Below, piece by piece: positions 1 through 6,669 of a stretch of 7,812 nt of DNA. The notes beneath the pieces are model-generated. The model was not told where the DNA came from. It saw only the letters and a list, made by a program, of their open reading frames with translations, and ran no database searches. The stretch spans positions 31,693-39,504 of the forward strand of contig MGQK01000066.1 of assembly GCA_001797815.1 (NCBI GenBank), given 5' to 3'. This DNA comes from Deltaproteobacteria bacterium RBG_13_61_14 (lineage in GTDB: Bacteria; RBG-13-61-14). The first letter of the stretch is position 1; each line of letters begins with the position of its first letter. Both the position numbers and the translations under genes were made by a program.

Positions 1-386
1 ACCTCGACTATTACGCCGGCCTGAGCCGGAGCCGGCCCGACCTGGCCGTCCTGATGACGATCTTCCTGCTCTCCATGACCGGAGTGCCGCCCCTGGCCGG
101 CTTCCTGGGCAAGTTCTACCTCTTCCAGGCCGCGGTCCACAACCGCCTCTATATCCTGGCGGTGATCGCCGTGCTCAACAGCGTGGTCTCGGCTTATTAC
201 TACCTGCGCGTCATCGTGATCATGTATATGCAACCCGAGCCGGCCCGGCTCCAGCCGGCCATGCTCGACCGCAACCCCACCCTCAGCCTGGTCAGCCTGG
301 TCGCCGCAACGATGACGGTCGTCCTGGGACTCTTCCCCTCCCGATTCCTCGGCATCGTCATCAGCGTCCTCCAGCAAGTGGTCTAG
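1..386 (+). CDS. nuoN: NADH-quinone oxidoreductase subunit N (NuoN), 3' end only
   Basis: This is the C-terminal 127 codons of an antiporter-like membrane subunit of respiratory complex I, which takes part in proton pumping coupled to quinone reduction in the inner membrane. The reading frame enters at base 3 and ends at TAG 384-386; the true start lies before the window. The visible part begins with a loop (DYYAGLSRSRP), followed by a helix with the family signature GVPPLAGFLGKFYLF. Its lysine (codon 111-113) matches the conserved lysine in the late broken helix of NuoN/NuoL-type subunits. Further hydrophobic helices follow, including one rich in tyrosine (SAYYYLRV) and a final one near the C-terminus. 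NuoN is usually the last gene of the nuo operon, which fits the change of gene type just downstream. NuoM/NuoL or Mrp-type paralogues are less likely, because the loop before the helix and the short C-terminus are NuoN-like. Confidence 0.93.
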   Translation, partial: LDYYAGLSRSRPDLAVLMTIFLLSMTGVPPLAGFLGKFYLFQAAVHNRLYILAVIAVLNSVVSAYYYLRVIVIMYMQPEPARLQPAMLDRNPTLSLVSLVAATMTVVLGLFPSRFLGIVISVLQQVV

Positions 387-401
387 CCGTCGGAGCCAGG
401 C

Positions 402-1082
402 ATGGTCGAGGATCGGACCCGAATCAGCACCACGGTCGGCAGCGGGACTGAGCGCCACACCTTGCGCGCCCGCCTGATCTTTGAGGTCCGCGCCGGCGTC
501 CCGGTGCAGGGGGAATCGCTTAACCTCCTCTTCGGCGCCCAGATGCTGATCGGGCGGGACGAGTCCTGCGAGATCCCCATTCTCGACAACCGCATTTCCC
601 GCAAGCACGCCCTGATCCGGATTGATCCCGACGCCATCCGCCTGGTGGACCTGGGCTCGACCAACGGCACCGTGCGCAACGGCGAGCCGGTTGGGGAGGA
701 AATCATCCTCATGAACCGCGACCGGATCGAGTTCGGCCGGGCCTTGACCTTTGAGACCCGGGTGATCGAGCGCGAGGGGCATGTCACCTCGGTGCGCCTG
801 GCCTCGGGCCCGGTCGCCTACCTGCTCGCCCCGGCCGAGGCGCTGATCGGCCGCGCCGAGCCCGGAAACCGGGCCTGCGACCTGCTCATCTACGACCCGG
901 CCCTGGAGCTGCGCCACGCCCGCTTCGAGCATTTTTACGGCAACACCTTCGTGGTCTCGCTCAACGACCGGAACCCGGTCCGGGTCAACGGCAAGCCGGT
1001 CAAGGAACTCGAGGTCCACCACGACCAGTTGATCGAGCTGGGCAAGACCCTGATCCGTTACGAACTCGTCAACCCCTCGTAA
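402..1082 (+). CDS. Two-FHA-domain protein, second domain degenerate
   Basis: A 226-residue soluble protein with no signal peptide or membrane segment. FHA domains bind phosphothreonine peptides or act as protein scaffolds. The first FHA domain (about residues 40-120) has the full signature: IGR at 50-52, RISRKHA at 64-70 and DLGSTNGT at 83-90, then VRNG. The second (about 138-222) keeps IGR at 149-151, H172 and VNGKPV at 195-200. In my alignment, however, the phosphate-contacting Ser becomes Glu169 and the STNG Ser/Thr become Asp189/Arg190, so it probably does not read phosphothreonine in the usual way. The start follows a GGAG six nt upstream, 15 nt after the nuoN stop, so co-transcription with nuo genes is likely. 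No kinase or phosphatase is visible in the window. Domain identity is secure; the biological role is unknown. Confidence 0.88.
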   Translation: MVEDRTRISTTVGSGTERHTLRARLIFEVRAGVPVQGESLNLLFGAQMLIGRDESCEIPILDNRISRKHALIRIDPDAIRLVDLGSTNGTVRNGEPVGEEIILMNRDRIEFGRALTFETRVIEREGHVTSVRLASGPVAYLLAPAEALIGRAEPGNRACDLLIYDPALELRHARFEHFYGNTFVVSLNDRNPVRVNGKPVKELEVHHDQLIELGKTLIRYELVNPS

Positions 1083-1096
1083 GGACACCTGACTTC

Positions 1097-1154
1097 AGGG
1101 GCGCGCCTGAGTGATGCGGGTGCCGAGGGGCGCGGCTGAGTGGTGCGGGTGCCC
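1097..1154 (+). repeat. 29-bp imperfect tandem repeat, two copies
   Basis: Copy one (1097-1125) and copy two (1126-1154) both begin AGGGGCGCG and share CTGAGTG and TGCGGGTGCC; they differ at 3 of 29 positions. They occupy most of the 99-nt gap between the FHA gene and engB. The end of copy two forms the left arm of the hairpin at 1142-1165. The function is unknown; a local duplication is the simplest reading. Confidence 0.8.
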
Positions 1155-1165
1155 GCACCCGCACC
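1142..1165 (+). promoter_or_regulatory. GC-rich hairpin in the engB leader
   Basis: GGTGCGGGTG (1142-1151) pairs perfectly with CACCCGCACC (1156-1165) across a four-base CCCG loop, giving a 10-bp stem of mostly G-C pairs. It ends 16 nt before the engB start. No T-tract follows (the next bases are CCGCTAAAAATCTGCC), so it is not a standard intrinsic terminator. It could limit read-through, stabilise the processed engB message or restrain translation. The structure is seen directly; the role is inferred. Confidence 0.55.
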
Positions 1166-1181
1166 CCGCTAAAAATCTGCC

Positions 1182-1771
1182 ATGAAAATCACTTCCGCCG
1201 AATTTGTAACCACCGCCATTGACCCGGCCGGCTGGCCCCGCGAAGGCCTGCCCGAAGCCGCTTTCCTCGGCCGCTCCAACGTGGGCAAGTCCTCCCTGAT
1301 CAACTGCCTGGTCGGCCGCAAGAGCCTGGCCCGGACCAGCTCCACGCCCGGCCGCACCCGCGCCCTCAACTTCTTCCGGGTGAACGGGCAGTGGATGTTC
1401 GCCGATCTGCCCGGCTACGGTTATGCCAACGTATCTAAAGAGATGAGGAAGGGCTGGCAAAAACTGGTGGAGCAATATCTGCAGGAACGTAAAGAGTTAC
1501 GGGTGGCGGTATTGATCCTGGATCTGCGCCGGCCGGCGGGGGACGACGAGCGCGACCTGATCGGCTGGCTCAGCGGCCAAGGCCTGCCCTTCCTGCTCGT
1601 CGCCACCAAGGCCGACAAGCTCTCTCGCAGCCAGCGGCAAAAGGCCCAGGCCGAGCTAGCCCACGGGCTGGGGACCCGGCCTGACCAGATCGCACTTTTT
1701 TCCGCCCGAACCCGCGAGGGCCGGGAAGAATTATGTCGCCGTCTGCTCGAAGGGATGGGAGAAAAGGCGGG

Positions 1772-1775
<4 letters not shown>
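1182..1775 (+). CDS. engB: Ribosome biogenesis GTP-binding protein EngB (YihA/YsxC)
   Basis: A 197-residue TRAFAC-class GTPase needed for assembly of the large ribosomal subunit in bacteria where it has been studied. All G motifs are visible: G1 GRSNVGKSS (30-38), the G2 region with TSSTPGRT (52-59), G3 DLPGYGYA (75-82), G4 TKADK (142-146) and the G5 SA at 174-175. The length matches the family (about 195-210). No Shine-Dalgarno sequence precedes the ATG (AAAAATCTGCC), but the N-terminus MKITSAEFV...[11 protein letters not shown] aligns well with Firmicute-type family members, so this start is supported by homology. The start sits just below the hairpin at 1142-1165. The stop TAA (1773-1775) overlaps the stop of convergent sucD. 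Codons between about 1425 and 1515 are AT-richer (TCT AAA, AAA AAA, GTA TTG) than the rest of the gene, although the protein stays typical. Confidence 0.95.
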
Positions 1776-2641
<866 letters not shown>

Positions 2642-2648
2642 CTTGACC

Positions 2649-3377
2649 TCAGCTTTCCTTGAATTCATCCAGGTATTCTTGCTGGGTGATTAATCCCTTG
2701 CGGACCAGCAGTTTCAAAAGCGCTTTCAGCTCGCGGGTCAGTTGCGGCGTGCCATCGCCCCGCTCGTGTTCCACCTGCAGGCGGGGCGCGGGGGCGGCCG
2801 GGGCCTTCTCTTTCTCCGGGGCCATCGGGCCCCGCACCTCTCCGTGGATGATCTCCATTTCCTGGCTCACCTGCTCCGGGGCTCCGGAGGAGAGGTCCAC
2901 ATCCGGCTTGTAGCGGTAGGTCCCTTTGCCGTCCTGCTCATACCAGAACTCCCGGATCACGACCCGGATCGTGCTCTCCAGGCCCAACAGCGGCTCCACC
3001 TTGAAGCCGGTAAGAAACCGGATCTCGTCCTGCGCCTCGACGTTGGTGGGATCGGCCATGGCCAGCATGAGCACGTTTCCGCTCGGCGTCCGCCGGGTGG
3101 CGACGGGAAAGACCACGTGTTTTTCCGCCAGCTCGCGGGGCACCAGCCGGCAGATGGCCTCGGGAATCGAGCTCTGGCCGAAATCTACGGCCGGGATCCT
3201 AAGCTGCGTCGAAAGCGCCTTGAAATAAATTTTTTCCGTGATGAAGCGGCGCTCGAGCAGGATGGTCCCCAGCCGGCCGCCGTAGCGGCGCTGGTCTTCC
3301 AAAGCCGCGTTGAGTTGCTCCTTGCTGAGCACGCCGGCCTTGAGCAGGATCTCGCCGAGTTTGAGCCGTCCGGCCAT
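2649..3377 (-). CDS. Stand-alone MshEN (GspE/PilB N-terminal) domain protein, candidate c-di-GMP receptor
   Basis: A 242-residue soluble protein. Residues 1-150 match the N-terminal domain of type II secretion and type IV pilus ATPases (GspE/PilB/MshE), but no Walker A/B ATPase follows. Two MshEN-like helix motifs are visible: [19 protein letters not shown] followed by NAALEDQ (4-29), and [11 protein letters not shown]...KALSTQ (35-58). In MshE-type proteins this pair binds cyclic di-GMP; the second copy here has Ile instead of Leu at one position, a mild change. Residues 80-135 hold the family's [15 protein letters not shown] and [20 protein letters not shown] stretches. A low-complexity Ala/Pro/Glu linker (about 160-205) leads to a short helical tail, [20 protein letters not shown]. 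The ATG follows the upstream stop directly (TAAATG, with GCGGGG just before). c-di-GMP binding and any partner are inferred. Confidence 0.82.
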   Translation of the reverse strand: MAGRLKLGEILLKAGVLSKEQLNAALEDQRRYGGRLGTILLERRFITEKIYFKALSTQLRIPAVDFGQSSIPEAICRLVPRELAEKHVVFPVATRRTPSGNVLMLAMADPTNVEAQDEIRFLTGFKVEPLLGLESTIRVVIREFWYEQDGKGTYRYKPDVDLSSGAPEQVSQEMEIIHGEVRGPMAPEKEKAPAAPAPRLQVEHERGDGTPQLTRELKALLKLLVRKGLITQQEYLDEFKES

Positions 3378-4094
3378 TTACCCCGCCGATGCTAAAGCAA
3401 GAGTTCCCATGCGATATTGTTGGTAATGCTTATTACAATATCCTTTGCTGCGGCGCCGGCCTTGACAGCCCGGCACCTGGCACCCTTTTCCCGAAGCCGA
3501 GAAGGTCTCGGAGCCCAGCGCCTGGGAAGAAAAGTTCACCGAGGGCGACCGAGAAGCACCGGGCGCGGCGGAGGGATTCGGAGGCGAACCCGGATCCGCC
3601 GCGCCAGAGCTCGGGTCCGGCGGGCCGGAGCCCGGCCTGCCCTGGGCGGGACCAGAACCTTGATTCTTGAGCACCCGCTGCACTTCCTGCCCGGCCCGGC
3701 GCTGGCGCCGCTGGAGGAAAAAGTAATACGCCATCCAGACCAGGCCGACCACCACGAGCAGCTTGAACAGGAAGACCACTTTCGCCCACAGCCAGGTCCA
3801 GAAGCCTCTGGACTTGGGCTGCTCTTGCAGTAAGCCCACCGTGGACTTCAGCCGCGCCACCCGCTCGCCCTGCGCGGTCAACTCCACGCTCATCCGGTCC
3901 AGTTCCGTCTGCAGTTGGGCCACCGAGGCTTTCAGGCTGGCGTTCTCTTCTTCCAGCGCCGTCACCTGCTCCTGCAAGAGGCGGACCTGTTCCTGCACCT
4001 GCCGGGCCTGTTTTTCCTCTTCTGAAGGACCGCAGCCCCCGCTGAGGAGGCTCAGGATCACCACCAGCGGTCCGATCCATCGTCTGGGCGACAT
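3378..4094 (-). CDS. Lipobox coiled-coil membrane protein with cytoplasmic CX4CX9CX2H zinc-type motif
   Basis: A 238-residue protein not recognised as a named family. Parts in order: signal segment with lipobox LSGGC (Cys21); long heptad-rich coiled coil with LLQEQVTALEEENASLK (about 24-92); hydrophobic helix WLWAKVVFLFKLLVVVGLVW and beyond (about 100-127) followed by QRRQRR; Gly/Pro/Ser-rich linker (about 145-200); and a C-terminal motif with Cys205, Cys210, Cys220 and His223 within GYCNKHYQQYRMG. Basic residues just after the helix predict a cytoplasmic C-terminus. If Cys21 is lipidated, the coiled coil would be a periplasmic segment anchored at both ends in the inner membrane. The C-terminal cluster resembles small zinc-binding motifs with the form C-x4-C...GxCxxHY seen in phage and bacterial proteins. 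The start has AAAGGA eight nt upstream. First gene of the operon with the MshEN protein and sucD. Function unknown. Confidence 0.8.
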   Translation of the reverse strand: MSPRRWIGPLVVILSLLSGGCGPSEEEKQARQVQEQVRLLQEQVTALEEENASLKASVAQLQTELDRMSVELTAQGERVARLKSTVGLLQEQPKSRGFWTWLWAKVVFLFKLLVVVGLVWMAYYFFLQRRQRRAGQEVQRVLKNQGSGPAQGRPGSGPPDPSSGAADPGSPPNPSAAPGASRSPSVNFSSQALGSETFSASGKGCQVPGCQGRRRSKGYCNKHYQQYRMGTLALASAG

Positions 4095-4131
4095 GGGGTG
4101 TTTCCTTTCTAAAACCGCATCGTCAGACCGA

Positions 4132-4160
4132 ACCTTAACCGAATTGTTTACCTAAGTCAA
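4132..4160 (-). promoter_or_regulatory. Candidate sigma-70 promoter for the lipobox-MshEN-sucD operon
   Basis: On the minus strand TTGACT (4160-4155) is followed after 17 nt by TAAGGT (4137-4132). The -35 box matches 5 of 6 consensus positions; the -10 matches only 3 of 6. It lies 38 nt upstream of the first operon ATG, leaving a short leader with the AAAGGA ribosome-binding site. It is the best candidate in the divergent intergenic region, not a certain one. Confidence 0.4.
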
Positions 4161-4179
4161 GGTGGCGGTGCCGGAAACA

Positions 4180-4209
4180 CTTGACATCAAGCGTCTGATT
4201 TGATTAGGT
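4180..4209 (+). promoter_or_regulatory. Candidate promoter and small inverted repeat upstream of the acyl-CoA dehydrogenase
   Basis: TTGACA (4181-4186) is a perfect -35 box. Only weak -10 matches follow at suitable spacing (TTAGGT at 4204-4209, 17 nt away). The -35 sits inside CTTGA-CA-TCAAG (4180-4191), a short inverted repeat that could be a repressor half-site pair. AGGAG at 4227-4231 is a good ribosome-binding site eight nt before the ATG at 4240. Confidence 0.35.
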
Positions 4210-4239
4210 AGTCGTCATTTCCAGCCAGGAGTGAACGAG

Positions 4240-6033
4240 ATGGCGAATCATTACGCGGTCAACGAGAAGGATATTCGCTTTGTCCTTTATGAGCATCTGC
4301 GCATCCAGGACCTGGGCCAGATGGAGCCTTTCGCCGGCCTGGGCCGGGAAGACTTTGACCAGGTCTTGAACCAGTCCCTGAAACTCGCCCAGCAAGTCCT
4401 GGCGCCCCTGCATGAGCTTTCCGACCGGGAAGGCATGAAGTTCGACCGGGGCCAGGTCACCGTGCCCAGGGAATTCCACCAAGCCTACCGCAAGTTCTGC
4501 GAGGGCGGCTGGATCGCGGTGTCCCGCAATCCCGAATACGGCGGCGGCGGCCTGCCCACGGTGATGCGGATGATGACGCTCGAGTTCTTTGAAGGCTCCT
4601 GCGTGGCCTTCGCCATCTATCCGGGCCTGGGCCACGGGGTCGGCCACCTGGTGGAGAGCTTCGGGGATGAAGAAATGAAGGCCCTTTATACCGAGCGGCT
4701 CTACCGGGGCGAATGGGGCGGGACCATGTGCCTGACCGAGCCGCAGGCCGGCTCGGCCCTGGCCGACGTCAAAACCACCGCCCAGCCGGTCTCGGACCGG
4801 ATTTACAAGATCAAGGGACAGAAGCAGTTCATCTCCTGCGGCGAGCACGACCTCACCCCCAACATCATCCACATGGTCCTGGCCCGGATCGAGGGCGCCC
4901 CCGCCGGGGTGCGGGGGATCAGTCTGTTCCTGGTGCCCAAGCGGCGAGTCGGCCCCGACGGCTCGCTCTGCGAACCCAACGACGTCGCCTGCATCGCCAT
5001 CGAAAAGAAAATGGGGCTGCACGGGTCCCCCACCTGCCAACTGTCCTTCGGGGAGAACGATAACTGCCTGGGCCTCCTGGTGGGTGAGCCCCACATGGGT
5101 CTGCCCTACATGTTCCAGATGATGAACGAGGCCCGGATCTCGGTGGGCATCCAGGCCCTGGGCCAGGCCGCGGCCGCCTACGAGCAGGCGCTCGCCTATT
5201 GCAAGGAGCGGATCCAGGGGCCGGACATCGCCGCGCGCAAGGGGCCGAACGTGCCCATCATCCGCCACCCGGACGTGCGCCGGATGCTCTTGTCCATGAA
5301 AAGCACGGTCGAGGGCCTGCGCGCGCTCATCTATCTCTCCGGCTACTACTACGACCTGGCCCGCATCCATCCGAACCCGGCCGAGCGCGAGCGCTACGAG
5401 AACCTGCTGGAAATCCTGACCCCGGTGTGCAAGGCCTACGCTTCCGACCAGGGCTTCCGGGTCAACGAGACCGCTCTCCAGTGCCTGGCCGGCTACGGCT
5501 ACACCAGCGATTATCCGATCGAGCAGTTCCTGCGCGACGCCAAGATCACCTCCATTTACGAAGGCACCAACGGCATCCAGGCCCTCGACCTCCTCGGCCG
5601 CAAGGTGGTGATGAAGGAAGGCGCGGCCTGGAAAGCCCTGGTCAAGGAAATTGAAACTTTCCTCGACCAAAACCAGGATCATCCTGCCCTCGGCGCTGAA
5701 GTAGAACTCCTCGCCCAAGCCCTGAGCGCCATGATCGAACTCACCTCCGCGCTCCAGGAGCGGAGCCGCCAAGACCTCCATGGCTTCGCCCTGGCGGCCA
5801 CGCCCTACCTGGAATGCATGGGCGACCTGATCGTGTCCTGGCTGCTCTTGGACCAGGCCGTCATCGCCCATACCCGGCTGCAAGAGGAGGGAGCGGACCA
5901 GGAGTTTTATCAGGCCAAGCTGATCACCGCCCGCTATTTTGCCCAGGAGCGGATCCCGCTTGGCCTGAGCCGCGCCCAGGTGATTGGAACCGGCCATCGC
6001 TTTCCCATGGAGATGCGGGAAAGCGCTTTTTGA
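4240..6033 (+). CDS. Acyl-CoA dehydrogenase, large (597-residue) DmdC/FadE5-like type
   Basis: An FAD-dependent acyl-CoA dehydrogenase that introduces a 2,3 double bond into an acyl-CoA and passes electrons to electron-transfer flavoprotein. The length and order fit the roughly 600-residue subgroup with extra N- and C-terminal domains. An N-terminal segment (HYAVNEKDIRFVLYEHL, about 4-20) is followed by the helical N domain, then the beta domain with MCLTEPQAGSALADV (about 163-177). The helical C domain carries IYEGTNGIQ, whose Glu441 matches the catalytic base (Glu376 of mature MCAD). A final C-terminal domain runs from about residue 460. I chose ATG 4240 because AGGAG lies eight nt upstream; an in-frame GTG at 4231 would add three residues and overlap that site. 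It is divergent from the lipobox operon. The substrate cannot be read from sequence: relatives act on medium/long-chain acyl-CoAs or methylmercaptopropionyl-CoA. No ETF genes are in the window. Confidence 0.92.
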   Translation: MANHYAVNEKDIRFVLYEHLRIQDLGQMEPFAGLGREDFDQVLNQSLKLAQQVLAPLHELSDREGMKFDRGQVTVPREFHQAYRKFCEGGWIAVSRNPEYGGGGLPTVMRMMTLEFFEGSCVAFAIYPGLGHGVGHLVESFGDEEMKALYTERLYRGEWGGTMCLTEPQAGSALADVKTTAQPVSDRIYKIKGQKQFISCGEHDLTPNIIHMVLARIEGAPAGVRGISLFLVPKRRVGPDGSLCEPNDVACIAIEKKMGLHGSPTCQLSFGENDNCLGLLVGEPHMGLPYMFQMMNEARISVGIQALGQAAAAYEQALAYCKERIQGPDIAARKGPNVPIIRHPDVRRMLLSMKSTVEGLRALIYLSGYYYDLARIHPNPAERERYENLLEILTPVCKAYASDQGFRVNETALQCLAGYGYTSDYPIEQFLRDAKITSIYEGTNGIQALDLLGRKVVMKEGAAWKALVKEIETFLDQNQDHPALGAEVELLAQALSAMIELTSALQERSRQDLHGFALAATPYLECMGDLIVSWLLLDQAVIAHTRLQEEGADQEFYQAKLITARYFAQERIPLGLSRAQVIGTGHRFPMEMRESAF

Positions 6034-6064
6034 ACCCGCTGCAGCGCTCCTGCAATCCGCTCTT

Positions 6065-6084
6065 CACTGTGCACTGTCCACTCT
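6065..6084 (+). repeat. Short heptamer repeat (CACTGTN)2-CACTCT
   Basis: CACTGTG (6065-6071), CACTGTC (6072-6078) and a decayed CACTCT (6079-6084) form a short heptanucleotide tandem repeat, 31 nt after the acyl-CoA dehydrogenase stop. No rho-independent terminator is clear between that stop and the csp promoter. Confidence 0.5.
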
Positions 6085-6099
6085 TAACGCCTTTGGAGG

Positions 6100-6162
6100 T
6101 TAAATTAGAATTAAATATTCTTAATTATTTTTCTTGACAAAGGGGGAAAAATTTGCTATTTA
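6100..6162 (+). promoter_or_regulatory. Promoter of the cold-shock gene with AT-rich upstream element
   Basis: TTGACA (6134-6139) and TATTTA (6157-6162) are separated by 17 nt, with an extended -10 TG at 6154-6155. Bases 6100-6133 directly upstream are almost all A/T in an otherwise GC-rich window, consistent with an UP element that contacts the RNA polymerase alpha subunit. Transcription would start near 6169, leaving a leader of about 177 nt before the csp ATG. The AT tract also contains AGAAT-TAAAT-ATTCT (6107-6121), a weak hairpin that might end transcription from upstream. Confidence 0.75.
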
Positions 6163-6168
6163 AAAAAG

Positions 6169-6345
6169 ATAGTAGAAGAATCCCCTGATTTTCAGGGCGA
6201 TTCAAAAGGTGGCAGTGAAAGTAGTAACCCAATCAAGTAATTGTTACTTGAAGGAGGTGGCCCAAAAGATTAGAAAAAGCCCAATCAAGGCTGGATAGTC
6301 GCAACTAAGGAAATTTCATCTTGAAGTGAAAGGAGTAGGGCGGCC
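6169..6345 (+). promoter_or_regulatory. Long structured 5' leader of the cold-shock gene
   Basis: Predicted untranslated leader of about 177 nt. Long leaders are known for cspA-type genes, where they control stability and translation with temperature. Two hairpins are clear. At 6178-6203, GAATC-CCCTGA pairs with TCAGGG-(C)-GATTC around a TTT loop, with one bulged C. At 6233-6251, TCAAGTAA pairs perfectly with TTACTTGA around TTG. CCCAATCAAG occurs at 6228-6237 and 6280-6289; GGTGGC at 6208-6213 and 6256-6261; CTTGAAG at 6247-6253 and 6320-6326. A near-perfect Shine-Dalgarno AAGGAGGT (6251-6258) lies 87 nt before the real start, and the working AGGAG is at 6331-6335. I see no copy of the E. 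coli cold box. The regulatory role is inferred. Confidence 0.65.
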
Positions 6346-6546
6346 ATGACTCAGGGAAACGTGAAGTGGTTCAACGACAGCAAGGGATTTGGCTTCATCG
6401 AGCAGGAAACGGGCGAGGATATTTTCGTCCACTTCTCGGCCATTGAGGGCGAGGGATACAAGTCCCTCTCCGACGGCCAGAAGGTGGAATTCGATTTCAT
6501 TGACACGCCCAAGGGCCTGCAAGCCACCAAGGTCATCAAGTTGTAA
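6346..6546 (+). CDS. Cold-shock domain protein (CspA family)
   Basis: A 66-residue single cold-shock domain, the usual length for this family. It binds single-stranded RNA and DNA and acts as an RNA chaperone or anti-terminator in the cytoplasm. [14 protein letters not shown] (5-18) contains the RNP1 motif KGFGFI, and DIFVHF (25-30) is RNP2. The conserved aromatic residues Trp9, Phe10, Phe15, Phe17, Phe27, His29 and Phe30 that form the nucleic-acid-binding face are all present. AGGAG at 6331-6335, ten nt before the ATG, sets the start. It is monocistronic: its own promoter at 6134-6162 and a strong terminator at 6564-6604. Whether it is cold-induced cannot be told from the protein; many family members are constitutive. 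Confidence 0.96.
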   Translation: MTQGNVKWFNDSKGFGFIEQETGEDIFVHFSAIEGEGYKSLSDGQKVEFDFIDTPKGLQATKVIKL

Positions 6547-6563
6547 CGGCACCTGAGGAAAAT

Positions 6564-6604
6564 TCCCCCGGAGGGTCATCGGGGAAACTCCGGGGGATTT
6601 TTTT
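6564..6604 (+). terminator. Rho-independent terminator of the cold-shock gene
   Basis: TCCCCCGGAG (6564-6573) pairs perfectly with CTCCGGGGGA (6588-6597) around a 14-nt loop. Seven T residues follow (6598-6604). It begins 18 nt after the csp stop codon. An A-run at 6559-6562 faces the T-run, so it may also work weakly on the minus strand. Confidence 0.93.
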
Positions 6605-6618
6605 AACCCTAAAATCCC

Positions 6619-6669
6619 TTGAACCTGAACTTGAACGCCTGCCCCGCGCTTCGCGGGGTGAACGTGAAC
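6619..6669 (+). repeat. NTGAAC hexamer repeats flanking a perfect hairpin
   Basis: Three hexamers TTGAAC-CTGAAC-TTGAAC (6619-6636) and two GTGAAC units (6658-6669) flank the perfect hairpin CCCCGCG-CTT-CGCGGGG (6642-6658). Read on the minus strand in frame, such repeats give alternating residues such as VQVQVQ, which makes false open reading frames. Confidence 0.65.

Noticed and set aside
383-787. 134-codon minus-strand frame over the FHA gene
   Set aside because: Ser/Arg-rich antisense translation over a convincing FHA domain.
1142-1165. Intrinsic terminator between the FHA gene and engB
   Set aside because: The stem is strong, but no T-tract follows on the plus strand; the sequence after it is CCGCTAAAAATC.
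4231-4239. GTG start for the acyl-CoA dehydrogenase
   Set aside because: It overlaps the AGGAG site, whereas the ATG at 4240 is eight nt from it and gives a family-like N-terminus.
4204-5997. 597-codon open frame on the minus strand
   Set aside because: It mirrors the acyl-CoA dehydrogenase, whose catalytic and signature motifs are clear. The antisense translation is Gly/Ala/His/Val-rich with no domain, as expected in GC-rich DNA.
6204-6289. CRISPR-like repeats in the csp leader
   Set aside because: Only two copies of a 10-bp box with unequal spacing, in a promoter-proximal leader, and no cas genes.
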